NCBI RefSeq assembly: GCF_028453695.1
Contig: NC_135781.1
Span: 34,358,777 to 34,422,776, forward strand
Source: Augochlora pura
Lineage: Eukaryota > Arthropoda > Insecta > Hymenoptera > Halictidae
DNA length: 64,000 bases
Reading direction: 5' to 3'
The stretch's first letter is position 1; every line of letters begins with the position of its first letter. This document shows positions 37,801-49,621 of the stretch, piece by piece. Under the pieces are notes generated by a model. That model worked only from the letters and a program-made list of their open reading frames with translations, was not told where the DNA came from and made no database searches. The translations under genes and the position numbers were made by a program.

Positions 37801-38460
37801 TCAATTGTGTTAGGATTTTCTATAATCTCGTTGTAACTTGGAAGGGATATTTTTATTTGATATTTATATTGCGGAGAAATATTGAGGCGCCACGTTAAAT
37901 TGAATTATCTGTACACGTTTCTTTGAAAATAAATGGCAAGGATAAGGGTCAAAGGGGAGAAGAAGTTGGCAGGCTAGGAGGGTCACGGATCGGCCGGAGC
38001 CTGGGGGTGCTGTAACAAAGACGCTGGTTGAGAACGGAACGCGCGTTCTCGTAGTTCCCGTAATGTATGCATTAAAGAAGAAAAGATAAAATACAAGGTG
38101 TGGGTAGAGAGCTACGAGAGGTCTGGCGAAGAAAGAAGACTGAACGGGTGAACGGATTCTGGGTGGAGAGCTCGCGAAAATTCGTCTGGAGAGGTATCGA
38201 GCCGAGTGATAGCGGATCGGCGTGCAATGAATACGGAACGCCTTTAAAAAACTTGAGGAATTCCGGGAATGACCAGCTAGCCCGCCGAATGCCCGCGCAT
38301 TCTTCAACTCCGCGGATGCTAAATCGACTATGGTAGCTCGCGTACTTGTTATTCGATCGGGTCTCGAAGGATTTTAGTCGAACCTAATACCTTGCAAATT
38401 CTTGCGAAAAACCTTGGAATCGGACAACGCGGGCCTCTTTTTAACGGGAAAGGTATTTAC
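34801..38460. other. Non-coding region, no recognised gene
   Basis: Contains the 8-bp array at 35184-35239 and a GCCGGGC-rich patch near 37231-37262. The longest frame (36721-37338, plus strand) has no recognisable motif. Confidence 0.55.
35184..35239. repeat. 8-bp tandem repeat, 6 perfect copies plus 1
   Basis: Unit CGGGCAAA six times without error, then CGGGAAAG. The homogeneity suggests recent expansion, so it may vary in length between individuals. Not a telomere repeat. Confidence 0.95.
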
Positions 38461-38467
38461 TGTCGGG

Positions 38468-38850
38468 TTCTTCGGGGCTTTTCATTGCAGAAAGAATAAG
38501 CGCCATGCAAATGGCTGTAGAACCCTAACAATCGAGGACAACGATTGCCTTTTTGCTCACAGAAAGTCGCGCAAAATGAGATCCAGTCGTTGAAGATGCT
38601 GAAACAACTGTACAAGATACTTGTTATTGGCTTCTTGGGGGTCTTTAATTACAGAGAGAACAAACACCATGTAGATGGTTGTAGAAACTATAGAACGAAC
38701 GTCAACAATTGTCTCTTCTTATAGGAGTGCGTAAAAGACTGAAGCTCGGTAATAAACATGCTAAAATAGCAGGAGAAGATATGTACTCCTTTAATCGTAG
38801 AAGGAGCCAGCAGCATACCGCAACTTCAACAATCGTGTCGTTTCAAGGAA
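38468..38850 (+). repeat. Degenerate tandem array, about 164-bp units
   Basis: The stretch from TTCTTCGGGGCTTTTCATTG (38468) aligns over 58 bp at about 76 percent identity with the stretch from TTCTTGGGGGTCTTTAATTA (38632), both running into CACCATG or CGCCATG and a GGYTGTAGAA block. Both are then followed by AACAAT- or ACGATTGYCT-containing sequence. A third, weaker match starts near 38783. Confidence 0.6.
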
Positions 38851-39322
38851 CAAGCATCGACGACGAACCCAAAGTTAATTAATGAAACTTTTGGTAATAT
38901 GAAAATGACTTTGGCAGCTCGCGAACCCGTAATTCGACCAATTCGGGCGAAATTTCAGTCGCGGAAACAACAAGCACCGCGCAAAGGACAACCGTCCGCT
39001 ACAATTTGGCGAATCCTGAGGGAAGTTCGTGCGTCCAGGCTTGGTCGTTTCGGTTGTCATTGGGTCGGCATTATGTTCGGCGAGTCAAAATTGTTCCGTC
39101 GCCGGACGGCGGCTAATACGCGCGTCTCGAAGTAGGACACGACAGGTACACACACCTGTTATCCAATCAGTGTCCGCGCGATTCCAGCCGCACGAGCAGC
39201 CAATATCTTGAGCCAACTTGCAGAAATTTCATCAACGATCCTATTTCCACGCAACGATACACCGTCGACGAGCTGCGTGGAAGTTTGCGAGCCTCTAGAG
39301 AGAATCCTCGGCGGATTTCAAC

Positions 39323-39357
39323 GCGACGACGACGACGACGACAACGACGACGACGAA
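39323..39357. repeat. CGA/GAC trinucleotide repeat
   Basis: About eleven GAC units with one ACAAC interruption. Confidence 0.9.
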
Positions 39358-39530
39358 CCGAATAACAAATATTCTCGCGAAGAAACTCTTCGGAATTCCG
39401 CGAGCGGCGGCGACGAGAACGGCGGGACGCGTCGTCGATGAGCCGTGCTCGGATTCAGGGCTCTTTGAAGAAACTCCGACAAACGCGCGGCCGCTGTGCG
39501 CCGTTATCTGATCAGTCGGCCCACTGCACG

Positions 39531-39586
39531 GCAGCTCACGGCGGCTCGCGGCGGCTCGCGGCAGCTCGCGGCAGCTTGCTGCAGCG
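39531..39586. repeat. 10-bp tandem repeat, 5.5 copies
   Basis: Unit GCRGCTCGCG, with R alternating between A and G, decaying to GCAGCTTGCT and GCAGCGCG. Confidence 0.85.
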
Positions 39587-39973
39587 CGATTCGAGTGCAC
39601 GCGAGTGCCGGAGATCTCGAGAGCGTAATTGTAGCGGCGCCGATGATACCGTCTGCACGCGACCCGTTGTCGATGCCTCGTGCCACCGGCAACTCCGTCG
39701 AGATCCGATAAGTGCATGCGAACGATGCATCCGCTATCCGAACGCACCACGGAAATCCCTCTTCGAGCGAAATTTCAACGAACAGGTCAACCCCGTACTA
39801 TCGACGTTTCAACCAATTTTCTTCTCAGCCGGCTGAAGTCGCGCGGAGAAGACTTCGTTGCTTCGGATTCGACGAGTCGAGCAGCCTGTTTGGAATTCTA
39901 ATCGAACATCTGTCTCCTCTTTTCACCCCTATTTTTATCGGCGACTTTCCGTGCGAACGCGACGACCAAGTAA

Positions 39974-40327
39974 CTAAATAATTGCAGGTTTCGTAGCTTC
40001 CGCAAAGACCCGGGTCAAACGAAACGGGTGCGGGACGTTTCCGCGACAACAAACGGCGCGACTTGTGCGATGACCCAATACTAACAGTCCGATCGCGTTC
40101 AGAGCCGTGTCAACCGTTCCAAATTTCAGATCTGCCGCTAATTTACTGGCGTTTCGGTGTACTTCCGGGGTAAATAGCTCCGGTGGGCTGTCGCGTAACG
40201 CGCTGGCCGAAGCGGTATCGATCGAGCAGACGGTATCGACGGCTGGGATCGCGACGGCGGCGGCGATGACGAAGGGGATGACGATGACGCCGATCGACGC
40301 GACGGCCGCGACCTGAAACGAATCCAT
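39974..40327 (-). CDS. Candidate small open frame, hydrophobic N-terminus, doubtful
   Basis: 117 codons. The first 30 residues after MDSFQ are almost all Val, Ile, Ala and Pro, with GC-ending codons (GTC, ATC, GCC) like those in the receptor gene, so it could be a signal anchor. The rest is unremarkable and has mixed codon use. The hydrophobic part is written in a GTC/ATC/GCC-rich low-complexity stretch, which may be the whole explanation. TTTCAG precedes GTCGCGGCC just inside, which could instead be a splice acceptor. No homology recognised. Confidence 0.15.
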   Translation of the reverse strand: MDSFQVAAVASIGVIVIPFVIAAAVAIPAVDTVCSIDTASASALRDSPPELFTPEVHRNASKLAADLKFGTVDTALNAIGLLVLGHRTSRAVCCRGNVPHPFRLTRVFAEATKPAII

Positions 40328-40331
40328 TACC

Positions 40332-40366
40332 GCAGGATGCAGGATGCAGGCTGCAGGCTGCAGGCT
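40332..40366. repeat. 7-bp tandem repeat, 5 copies
   Basis: GCAGGAT twice, then GCAGGCT three times. One mutation has spread through part of the array. Confidence 0.95.
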
Positions 40367-40393
40367 GTTTCAGCAGAAGTGGCAACGAGACGC

Positions 40394-40433
40394 GCGAGAG
40401 GCGGTCTTGCTCTCTCGCGAGAGCAGCCTCTCG
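40394..40433. other. Nested hairpin
   Basis: Outer arms CGAGAGGC and GCCTCTCG enclose an inner, nearly palindromic GCTCTCTCGCGAGAGC. On either strand the RNA could fold into one long stem. No known RNA family recognised. Confidence 0.45.
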
Positions 40434-41233
40434 AATCGGGAAATGAAATTTCGACCGGTCGAAAACACGAACGACTTTACACACCGCCGGGAAATTAATT
40501 TCTGATGCGAGGCCCCATTTTCATCGTTATTCCAGAAATAAACGGAATTTCCGACGGGCCAAAGTGTACCCGGCCCTGTCGTTCCATTTTCGACCGGGAA
40601 ATTAGATCATTGTTTCGCCGCTGGATCCATTCGAGCGAGAGACTTCTTCTCTCGACACGGAATATTCCGAGAGACGTTTCGTCGTTCTTCCTACCCGAGC
40701 TTCGTTTCTGCAACTTTCTCTGTTCCGCTATTTTTTCTAAACTTTACAACTTGTACACACTTGTCTACAAGTGTGACTGGTCCGCTTAGTCAATTCTCTG
40801 TTACTTCGATATTTCTATTCTGTTCATAGAAACGCGAATTTCCTTTTTCTCTTGGAAAACGATTAGAATCGAGATGCTCTCTAATCGTTGCAATTTTAAA
40901 CAGCGAATCGTCCACGAGACGAGAAGGGTTTATTTTCAGCAATATTCTGTCACTAATAGCTTGGTTTAAAAGATTCGCGGAACGCAAGGGTAAAACGTCG
41001 TACGACTTAACTTTTCAACTTTAATGTGATTAAATAAAATAGTTTAATTTTGTGCAACTTCTGAGACGGTTGGCGCGACAGTCGGAACGTAAACAGCACG
41101 AACTCTTACAAAATCTTGCGAAATGATATCTCTCCTCCTCCTAAAAAAAGAAGCACGGTGGACCGAGAAAGTTTCCGCGTCGAGATTTCGGGGTCTTAGA
41201 ATTTGTCTGAGTAGACGCGTTCCGCGAAAGCCT

Positions 41234-41541
41234 CGAAGAAGCCGGCAAAGTCGCCGGGGACCTTTAAAGAGCTTTAAACGACCTAGATGCTCTTCGACTG
41301 TTTCAGAAGATCCTCCGAAGGATTCCGCCGGTCCTTGGAGATCGTTTGCGAATCCTCCGAGATCGCTGCGCGCTATTTCAGATAGCTTAGAAACCTGTCG
41401 AAAGTGCGCCAGCCAACAGGTATCGGTGACCTTTCGAGGGTCCCTGCCTGCTCATCGGTGACCGATAAAGAGTCGCGGTTTGACTCTCGACGCTCTTCGA
41501 GGTCTGTCGAGAGGACCCTCGAAGCCGGCGCGGCTTCTTCG
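41234..41541. repeat. Segment rich in inverted and direct repeats
   Basis: CGAAGAAGCC at 41234 faces GGCTTCTTCG ending 41541. TCGAGGGTCC at about 41434 faces GGACCCTCGA at about 41513. GAAGCCG-GCG-CGGCTTC is a local hairpin (41521-41537). ATCGGTGACC occurs twice, 32 bp apart (41422 and 41454), and TTTCAGA twice, 75 bp apart. No single clean unit explains it. Confidence 0.5.
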
Positions 41542-44500
41542 CACTCTGATTCACACCTGTAGCCAGAGTCTAATTATTCCTGCATCCGGTGGATCCTATT
41601 CAATTTCGTCACGTTTCGCGCGAAGCGTGGCTTAGCTCGTCGATAAAGGAATTTCATGTATTTACGATAAAAATGATTTAGCATTCGATAATTACCGGAT
41701 AATTCAAATAACCGCTTTGAAACTGAATTAGTCTATTGAACGATGACTACGAGGCATTTTCGTAATTTTTCTATTGTTTCGAACGACAAAACGACACGAG
41801 GAACTCTCGCTTTTTAAAACCTATTTTCCTAAAACAATGATGAAAAGACGAGTGAAATAATTTATAGAGTTACGCCAAGATGGCCAGCTGCTGCGTCTGT
41901 TTTCGAGCATAATCAAAGAACCGCGCCGCACATTCGTACTATAGAAGAACGAACGCGTAGCCGCGACTGGACAAGACAGGCGCGTATTAAGCAGGCCCAA
42001 GAGTTTTTTCGTTATCACGAGTCGCATTCCTGTTTACGACGACACTCGGCGACGATCCCCGACCTCATGAATCACCAGGCATTTACTCCGAGGAATCGCC
42101 TCATCTGCCACCCCGGCAAGGCCGTTTGATTTATGCCCGGCTCGACTTCGCCCCGCGCAAATCCCAAACAAATTGGCCCGAATTCTTGCGCGGGCTGCGT
42201 CGCCGCGATCGTCGCGCGTCCATCGCTTTCGCAGACAACAGAGTCGAAATCGAGGCCGCGACGAAAAGAGAGACGGAGACGGAGATGGAGAGATTCGTAG
42301 GGCAGAACAATTGGCTCCGCGAGGATTTCGCCGGCATCCCCGCTGATCCGTCGCCGCCGGATCGTCGCTGAAGAAGCAAGATCTTCCGACGAGTTTCGTC
42401 CTCCTCCGCGTTCAACGGAACAGACGGAAATGAAACGGAAGTTCGTCGGGGACGAACTTGAACGCCGAGGGGTGGCAAACTTCTGCTCGCCAAAGCGTCG
42501 CTCCCACTTTAACGTCGGCATAATTGCGCCTTCCGGCCGGGCGACGCGAGCGTACTCCGATACTCGAGCTCTTATTGTTAACCGTGTTGCCCGGTTTTTA
42601 AAGCGCACGCCTAATTGGACGTCTTCTTCGAATTTCGCTCGCGCGCCTACCCGATCACGGACCTGTTCCACTTGTCTGACCATGGCGCGCCGCTGTTCCC
42701 CTCTTGGAAATCATATTCCACGATCGCCTGATCTATTCGTAGCCACACGGAACGGATAGGCTGTCCTTGCTTCGCTTCTATTCCATTTGTCCGACAGCTG
42801 GAATAGGGTCTACAATAATTCAAAGTTAAATTATTTTTTTAATCGAAGCTCCGGTTTTCGTGGATTATTTGAGCGCTCGTCGGAAAATTTCGTGCACAAT
42901 GCGCACAATTTTCAGCGAATGAATTCAGACCGGTGAAAATAGGCGAGCGTCGAGCCGGCGGAACAAAAAACTGCTGCGCGTTCCTACTGATCGATGTTTA
43001 TGCAATTCCCGGTTTTTAAAAGCAAATTCCCGGGGCTCCGTGCTCAGCGCCAACTAATTTTTCGCCACGTGCACGATTTTCGCATGAAAATAACAGGCGG
43101 GAATCTGAATGCGGGTCAATCCGACTCGTTTCGAGAAGCGATCCGCGAGAGCTTCTCCGCCGATTACGCGGAACGCGATCAGCGGTGATTAAAATTCTTG
43201 CAGACGGAGCTTTCGAAACGCCGAGAGACAAAATTCGATCCCGTTGCAGCCGCGTATTCTTGCGCGCGTTCCTTCGTTCGCGAGCGGAATATTTATGCCG
43301 AGCGTTATTAGCAAAAATAAAAGCGGGCTTTCCCGATGCTGCAAGATTCGCCGACGCGTTGAAAATGTGCGGCTGTATTTCTTGTTTTTAATATTCCCTA
43401 TTTTTTTGTTTCCGGGTCGCGCGAATAACGCGGCCCATATTGCGAAGCGCGCGCCAATTTTCGCGGCGGATTTCGCCACGGTTCTCCGCAGCGAGTCACG
43501 CGGTCGAAGTTACAAGATTAAAAGTTGGGGAGGACCGGCGTCGATCGAGGGAAGAGAAAAATCGCATCGAATCGAGCCGACCGTTCGACGTTCTATTCGA
43601 GGTTCCGTGCGCGCGCTGCCGCCGCCGCGAATCAAAGGTCCGCTCGCGTGCTCCGAGCGCGTTACTTGTTTACCAATTGGTCGAAACGGGCTTCCGAATA
43701 CCGTAATCGAAGCTTTAACGGATATCAGATTATCGAGCACGATCTCCCCGGAAAGTTTCCTCGCGCGCGATCGCGTTAAATTCGTGATTCGCGTAATTAA
43801 CCGGCTCCGCGGGTTACCTCCGCGCTCGAACTTGCTTAATGGAGGGCCGAGGGGCCGCGAGACCGCGTCCCCGAATCATAATGAGCGGGTTCCCGATGAT
43901 ACAGCTCTTCTTCCTTCGGAATAATTCACACTCGTTATCGGTGCGACCGGATTCCCAAAGATAATGGCGACCGCGACGCGAACCGTGCCGCGTTCAACCA
44001 ACCCCTGTTCGTGCCAGCCGAAATTCAGTCATATTTGATTTGGACCACCGGGAATCTGCCGGCAGTCGAGTTTTAATTACTCTGCTCCTCTGAAAATAGG
44101 TTGCGATTTTCTTGCTCCTTTTGGTCGCCTCGACGCGATCGCTCTCGACGAATATCGAGATCGTGGGAATTCGACGATCGAAATTTTCAATGGTAAGATC
44201 CGAGGGAACGAGTCGCTCGCGGATATTGATTTAATAAAGCGTAACGTTGTCTTTGGCGACGCGACGAACAAAAATTGTTAGCGGCTGGATATTTTCGCCG
44301 GCTAGCAGTGCGTCGTCATCCGGCGTCGATCCGGCCGTGCAACGGCTGTCGATACGGTCACTCGTGCGCCGGATAAACCTATTCAGAAGCTGCGTTTGCA
44401 ATTCTTTTTTAGTCAGTTTACATTAGTCCGCCCGCTCTCTGCGTCCTCGCGGCTGTGAAAGCAGTCCGTTCGAGCATTTTTTTTTTTTTGGTGCTATCTG

Positions 44501-45590
44501 CTTCTCCGTTTGTTCCGCGGCTTTGTAAGTTTCGCGTCGGCGATGGAAGTGCTGCGACCGATGAATAAAATCCTCTGCAATTTTTGGTCGCGACCCAAGA
44601 CCGGAGAAGCGGACCGACCGAGTGACCGTTTCGCCGAGAAAAGAGAAAATCGCTGTCAGAAAAACATGCCAAAGAATCCGCGCAGCGAGGAGAACTCGAG
44701 CGACAAGAATGGCTTGAAAAATCGCGAATTCGAGGCAATTTTCTGCGAGAAGCTCCGAGCCAGCGATATCGCGGCGACTCAAAGACGTTCTCGTCCGCGA
44801 GGGACGATTTTCCAAAGGCGGACAAATCGCGCCGCTTAGAACCAGATCCACCGTTCTCGTTCGCGTAGGATGCGAACAAAGCGTCCGCCATCGGCGAAGC
44901 TCGCTTTTCTTCCGGAATTTCTCGATCGAACGATAATTCCGGATGTTAATCAAGTTACCTGCGGAGTAGCGTCGAGTCGCGTCGCGTCGCGTGCGAGACA
45001 AACGCGACTCGATTTGCTGGCCGGGCCTCGAGAATAAACGAGCGCGGACCGGTTTCCCTCGATTTCAAACGACCTCGGCAATCGAATTGGAAAACTTCCG
45101 GAAAATTTCAGACAGGGTAATCCATCGAGCTACGACCGGCGCTGCCTCGCGATTTTTCCAAACGGTCGGAAAATCCTTAGTCCGTGGATAATTGCTTCGT
45201 CGAGGATACTTGCCCTCTGCCATAAATGTAACAAATCTGTGACCAGTCCGCTGCGAACTTTTCTTTCGATTCGACTGGGTGCTATTTAAAAAAAGCAGCC
45301 ATTAAAATATTCTCCGCCGAAAAAGCGACTACAGCCGGCCGTATTAATTCCGGTCGTAGAATTTTATTTTCGAACCCGACGCGCGAGATTCGATAATACC
45401 AAAAAGGTGGAAACGGGCCTCGGATGGATCCAATTTTCTCCTGTGCTCGCCAACAGTGGCATCCTCTGGCTCTCGCAAGAAGGAAATTATGAAAAGTAGC
45501 GTCGCTTGTTCCTTTACGCGCACCTTTTACCGGCAGAACTTAAACTATTTCGCGTAATACGAAACAAAAGGAAAAGACCAGAATGGGCTA

Positions 45591-45619
45591 AGAAGAGAGA
45601 GAGAGAGAGAGAGAGAGAG
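45591..45619. repeat. GA microsatellite
   Basis: (AG)n of about 29 nt. Confidence 0.9.
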
Positions 45620-47331
45620 CGCAGAGATCGCTCGCAAAGAGTCCAACACCCCGTTACATCTTGGCGCAATGGTTGCGCGCTTCTAAATTATTTAACGTTA
45701 TTACCGTCCTAAAGAGCAATAAACTGCGGCCGGCAAATGATTATGCATGGCGCGCAGAATGCAGCCCCATAGCGCGCATAACATCGCCAACTTTATAAGC
45801 TCTTTTAATTCGCCCCTAGAAAATTACGTCTTCTACTTTCCTCCGAGTGCTCTCGTTCGCAATTAATATTGATCAAGCCCGCGAACGATATCGGTTCGCG
45901 TACACGGCGCTCCTCCGCGACACTAAATCGAAACCGGTCGACCGATACAATGATCTCGCGCGTTTGTCGGCGCAATAAAATTTTGTTTACCGCGCGCCGA
46001 CCCGCCGCCAAATAATTGAATTTGAATAGCACCCCATCGTCCGCTGTTTTAGCGATCCGCGGCTGATCGCTATTTACCGCTTCTACTTATCGTAAACACG
46101 AGCCTCGGTCGGATCAGTGATGCTACGCTACCTTTTTAAACACCGCCCCTCCCCCTCATACCCTCGATCTTCGCGAGCGCTCCATTCGTTTATTTATTAT
46201 TTAATCGGAAATGCTTTGTTTAACGTTTTATAATTTGCGAGGCCGCGATTGGATTATATAATTATTAAAGGCAGTTATATGGTAACAACCATAGATTATC
46301 ATAGGAATAATCAATCGTTCTTCGCGTAGAAGGCTTGACACGCGTTTCAATGAAAGTTTCGATAATTCCCCATTAGCATCGATCGATGAAATTCGAGATC
46401 ACGGCATCATTGTCTATAGTGAGATGCTAGCTCGGTTCAGATTAAATTCATCGCCGTCGTCTACTCTTGCATACGCGTGAATCGTATCATATTAAATGTT
46501 AACAATTATTGTAAATCGATCGACGTATTCTGTTCTATTCGTCTGTAATTAATTCGTAACGAACCGCCGCGTGCTGAAGGGTTTCTGTCCGTGAACAAAG
46601 AGTAAATAGAAATGACGGGTAGCGCTGTTAACCGTAGAGAATACAACAATTGGCAGAGTTTTCTGTTTGCCCGCTGGAAACAATGATTCGCAAGGGAGGA
46701 AACGGCGTATCGTTTCTCGAGGTCTGTTCCATTAGCTTCGATTTCGCGAGACGTTTCTTCGGCGGAGTTGTTTCGCTTGTAGATAAACACTGAGCGCGCG
46801 GGCTTTAATTGGCACGCAATTAAGTCCGCGCGAGTGGAAGTTATACTCGGACGCGGTCCCCTCTAAACAGAGTTCCGGCGTGGCGTGGCGAGGCGAGTGA
46901 CGGAATTCATCGGGACAATGACAGGCTGAAAGTCACACCTTAAATATGCATTAACGGTGTCCGGGAACGGGAATGGTTATTCGAGCAACGGTTTCAACGG
47001 AATCGACGTCCATCAAGCGCAGCGGAGTGTGCAGCCCGAAATCATGAAGCCTCTCGCCGCGCGAAATATTCATTTGTATAATCGATGGATCGATCGGAAT
47101 TTGCGGGCGGGGACCGTAATTGATCGGAGCACGACAATGCCCGCGAAAACCAACAATGCGCCGCCGTGAATGCCGCGAGAACGATACCCGAAAATGAACA
47201 ACGCGATCGAATCAATGGACCGGATTAAATCATCCCTCTTCGCAAAACTTGCGTTGCCACGCGCGTCCGATTCGAGTCGTCTGTCGACAATGACAACGGG
47301 AGAGAAAGAGGTGTGCGGAGAGCGAGAGAAC

Positions 47332-47348
47332 GAGAGAGAGAGAGAGAG
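47332..47348. repeat. GA microsatellite
   Basis: GA run inside a longer purine-rich stretch (47299-47360). Confidence 0.85.
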
Positions 47349-48433
47349 TGAGGAAGAGCATCGAGTGCTCCGCGAGCTATCGCCCGCAGGTATGTCGACC
47401 TTTGAATCGATTCGAATTCGAGAGCCGCGCGAGTCACGCAACTTCCACTCGAATTTCCTCGAATTTCCTCGAGCACCGAAAACCGTGTCCACGGAGATGA
47501 AAGTTCAATGGATCGGGAGATCTCGAATCTGCTACGCGTGTCTCGATTTCGTCGGTTCTGGCCCCGTTATACCATAATTTCTCGAATAATTTGAAATTCT
47601 ACTTCCGGCGGAACTCATCCCGATACTTCGACGAAGGAATCTTCAAGAAGAAACTAGTTCGCGAGGGATTCTCCGCCGAGACGTTACTTGTTCTAGTTTT
47701 GCTCCAACTCTCATGATTGAAAATCGCGGCGGCACAGATAGTTACCCTTCGACCTTCGCGAACAATCTCGACGCTCCGGATTAAAACGCTTTCCAAATTT
47801 TTCACAACAAAGCCGCGATTACGCCGGGTAAGCCTTCTGGTAGCTAAACAGACCGAGGAAAGTTCTCGCTGCCGAGGCTTTCGAGCGTAAGCCCTGTCCT
47901 TCCGGAATTATTTTCCTAACGTTCCGCCGGCATTGTTCCCAGCATCGTCCGAGGCTCGCCGATATACTTTGCGACGCTCCTCCGTATAATTACTCGAATC
48001 GGCTCTCACTCGGATTCGTTGCACGGCAACCGAAACATTTTTACCGTCCTTCCCCGTTCGCTAGAAAATTCCACGCAAGTGCATTTCGAGACAACGTTGT
48101 TTCGCGTCGGATAAATCCCTGATTAAACCGGGAACAGGATAGCCGTGGGAAGTAACTCCGTCCTGCGCCGGGTACAACGATCCGTCAACGCCGCGGTGGC
48201 CAGTCGGCGTGGCACTTGTTAATCTCGTTAAGCAACAGTCTCTCGGATTTTTAAGCGGCCGACGAAACCGCGCGCGCGTTCCGCGTTCCGCGTCCGAGAC
48301 GGAGACCGGCTCATTAGCGGAACCTTTTTATTCGAGGCGTGAAACGACAGACGACATTCGCCGCGAGAAAATGAACGCTCGAGGGGATACACGCTCTCTG
48401 GGCACAGGTGCGCGTGTAGTCACCTGTGCATTG

Positions 48434-48474
48434 GTGTCTACCGTCGTCTGCCGTCGTCTACCGTTGTCTACCGG
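48434..48474. repeat. 10-bp tandem repeat, 4 copies
   Basis: Unit CCGTYGTCTR with single-base changes between copies. Confidence 0.85.
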
Positions 48475-49104
48475 CGCCGACGGGAAGCAACCGACAACGC
48501 GGAGTCGCTACGAATTGTTCCGAGATGGAAGTTCCAGGCTTTCAGCGCTGGAGCACGCGTCGATCCAGCGCGAGCGTTGAAAAGAAGCGGCGCGGAACAT
48601 TGCCGGAGGCTGGGAGGGCTGCGCGCTGTAGATCCGTCCAACGCGTGTACGCGTCGCGGTACCACCGCGGTTCCGCGCCATGGGACCACCGAATCGCGAA
48701 CTATTTGCAAAACACGCGCAATTAAACGGAGCGCCGTTTGTTTGCGTCGATCCACCGCGGTCGCGACGAATCAATCGTGCTCGGCCCGGACTCGGAGCCT
48801 CGCGATGGATCGGCTCTATAAGCAGAGGTGCGGATGTAAACCAAGTGGTAGAGGGGTGGCGGCAAAAGTGTAGGCAGAGATGGAGCTTCGCGCGGCCCCG
48901 CGATACCTCACGGGTCCTCGCGAACCGGAAGCAGACGCACGGAAAAGACATACGCTCCCGCAATTGACTCGTCCCCTGGTAATAGGTGTCGCGACGAGGA
49001 ACCGCCGGCGAGTTTTAACTCTCCGAACTCTCGGAGCACGTTAATCCGGACTCAGTGAAATTTCAAGCTTCGCGAGGATCAAACGAACCCACCCCGCTCT
49101 GCCA

Positions 49105-49215
49105 CCCGACCTTCTCCCTCTTCCATCCTCCCTCCCTCTACCTCTCCCTCACCCTCTCCCTCTGCCGCCCTCTCCGTCCTATCGCCCTCACCCCCCTCAC
49201 CCCCCGCCTCTTTCT
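49105..49215. repeat. Pyrimidine-rich tract (CCCT/CTCC)
   Basis: About 110 bp of almost uninterrupted C and T on the plus strand. It precedes the acceptor-like site at 49256. The Glu/Gly-rich minus-strand frame across it is an artefact of composition. Confidence 0.85.
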
Positions 49216-49563
49216 GTTTGTCGAGCAACGCAAGTCCTAAATCTGTTTGTTTTGCAGGCAGCAAATATTCGGTGTAATCTACTGTTTTGAAACGCAACAC
49301 AGGATCACGTGTACACAACACTCTTCCGCGAACGTCGGAACATTAGATCGGTCGATCCCCGGGACGGGGGGCTGGGGGATTTATTTTTACCCGGGCGTCT
49401 GCGGGTTTAATTAGCGGTATTTGCTGCCGGGGGGGTCGGCAAGTTTGGCCTGGGAATTCGAACGTTTCTCAATTTGTACGGATACCGCGAAACTCGCGCG
49501 AAACGATTCGACGGCAACTTGGACAATCGCACCCTTGGGCACTGTTCGGCTGGCGAGAATCGA

Positions 49564-49568
<5 letters not shown>

Positions 49569-49618
<50 letters not shown>
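49569..49618. repeat. TC microsatellite, 25 copies
   Basis: Pure (TC)25, the longest uninterrupted dinucleotide run in the window. Confidence 0.98.

Positions 49619-49621
<3 letters not shown>

Larger units (their letters stand above)
38851..45590. other. Non-coding region, no recognised gene
   Basis: CpG-rich at 39200-40500, with arrays at 39323-39357, 39531-39586 and 40332-40366, a hairpin at 40394-40433 and an inverted-repeat segment at 41234-41541. The longest frame (43244-43924, plus strand) has a hydrophobic patch but nothing recognisable. A short minus-strand candidate frame is listed separately. Confidence 0.5.
45620..49104. other. Non-coding region, no recognised gene
   Basis: AT-rich at 46180-46560, CpG-rich elsewhere. 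Contains a GA tract (47332-47348) and a 10-bp array (48434-48474). No coding motif recognised. Confidence 0.55.

Noticed and set aside
43244..43924. 226-codon plus-strand open frame with a hydrophobic patch
   Set aside because: The patch arises from an AT-rich T-run, nothing conserved is recognisable and overlapping frames exist.
49079..49321. Glu/Gly-rich minus-strand open frame
   Set aside because: Encoded almost wholly by the C/T-rich tract, a composition artefact.
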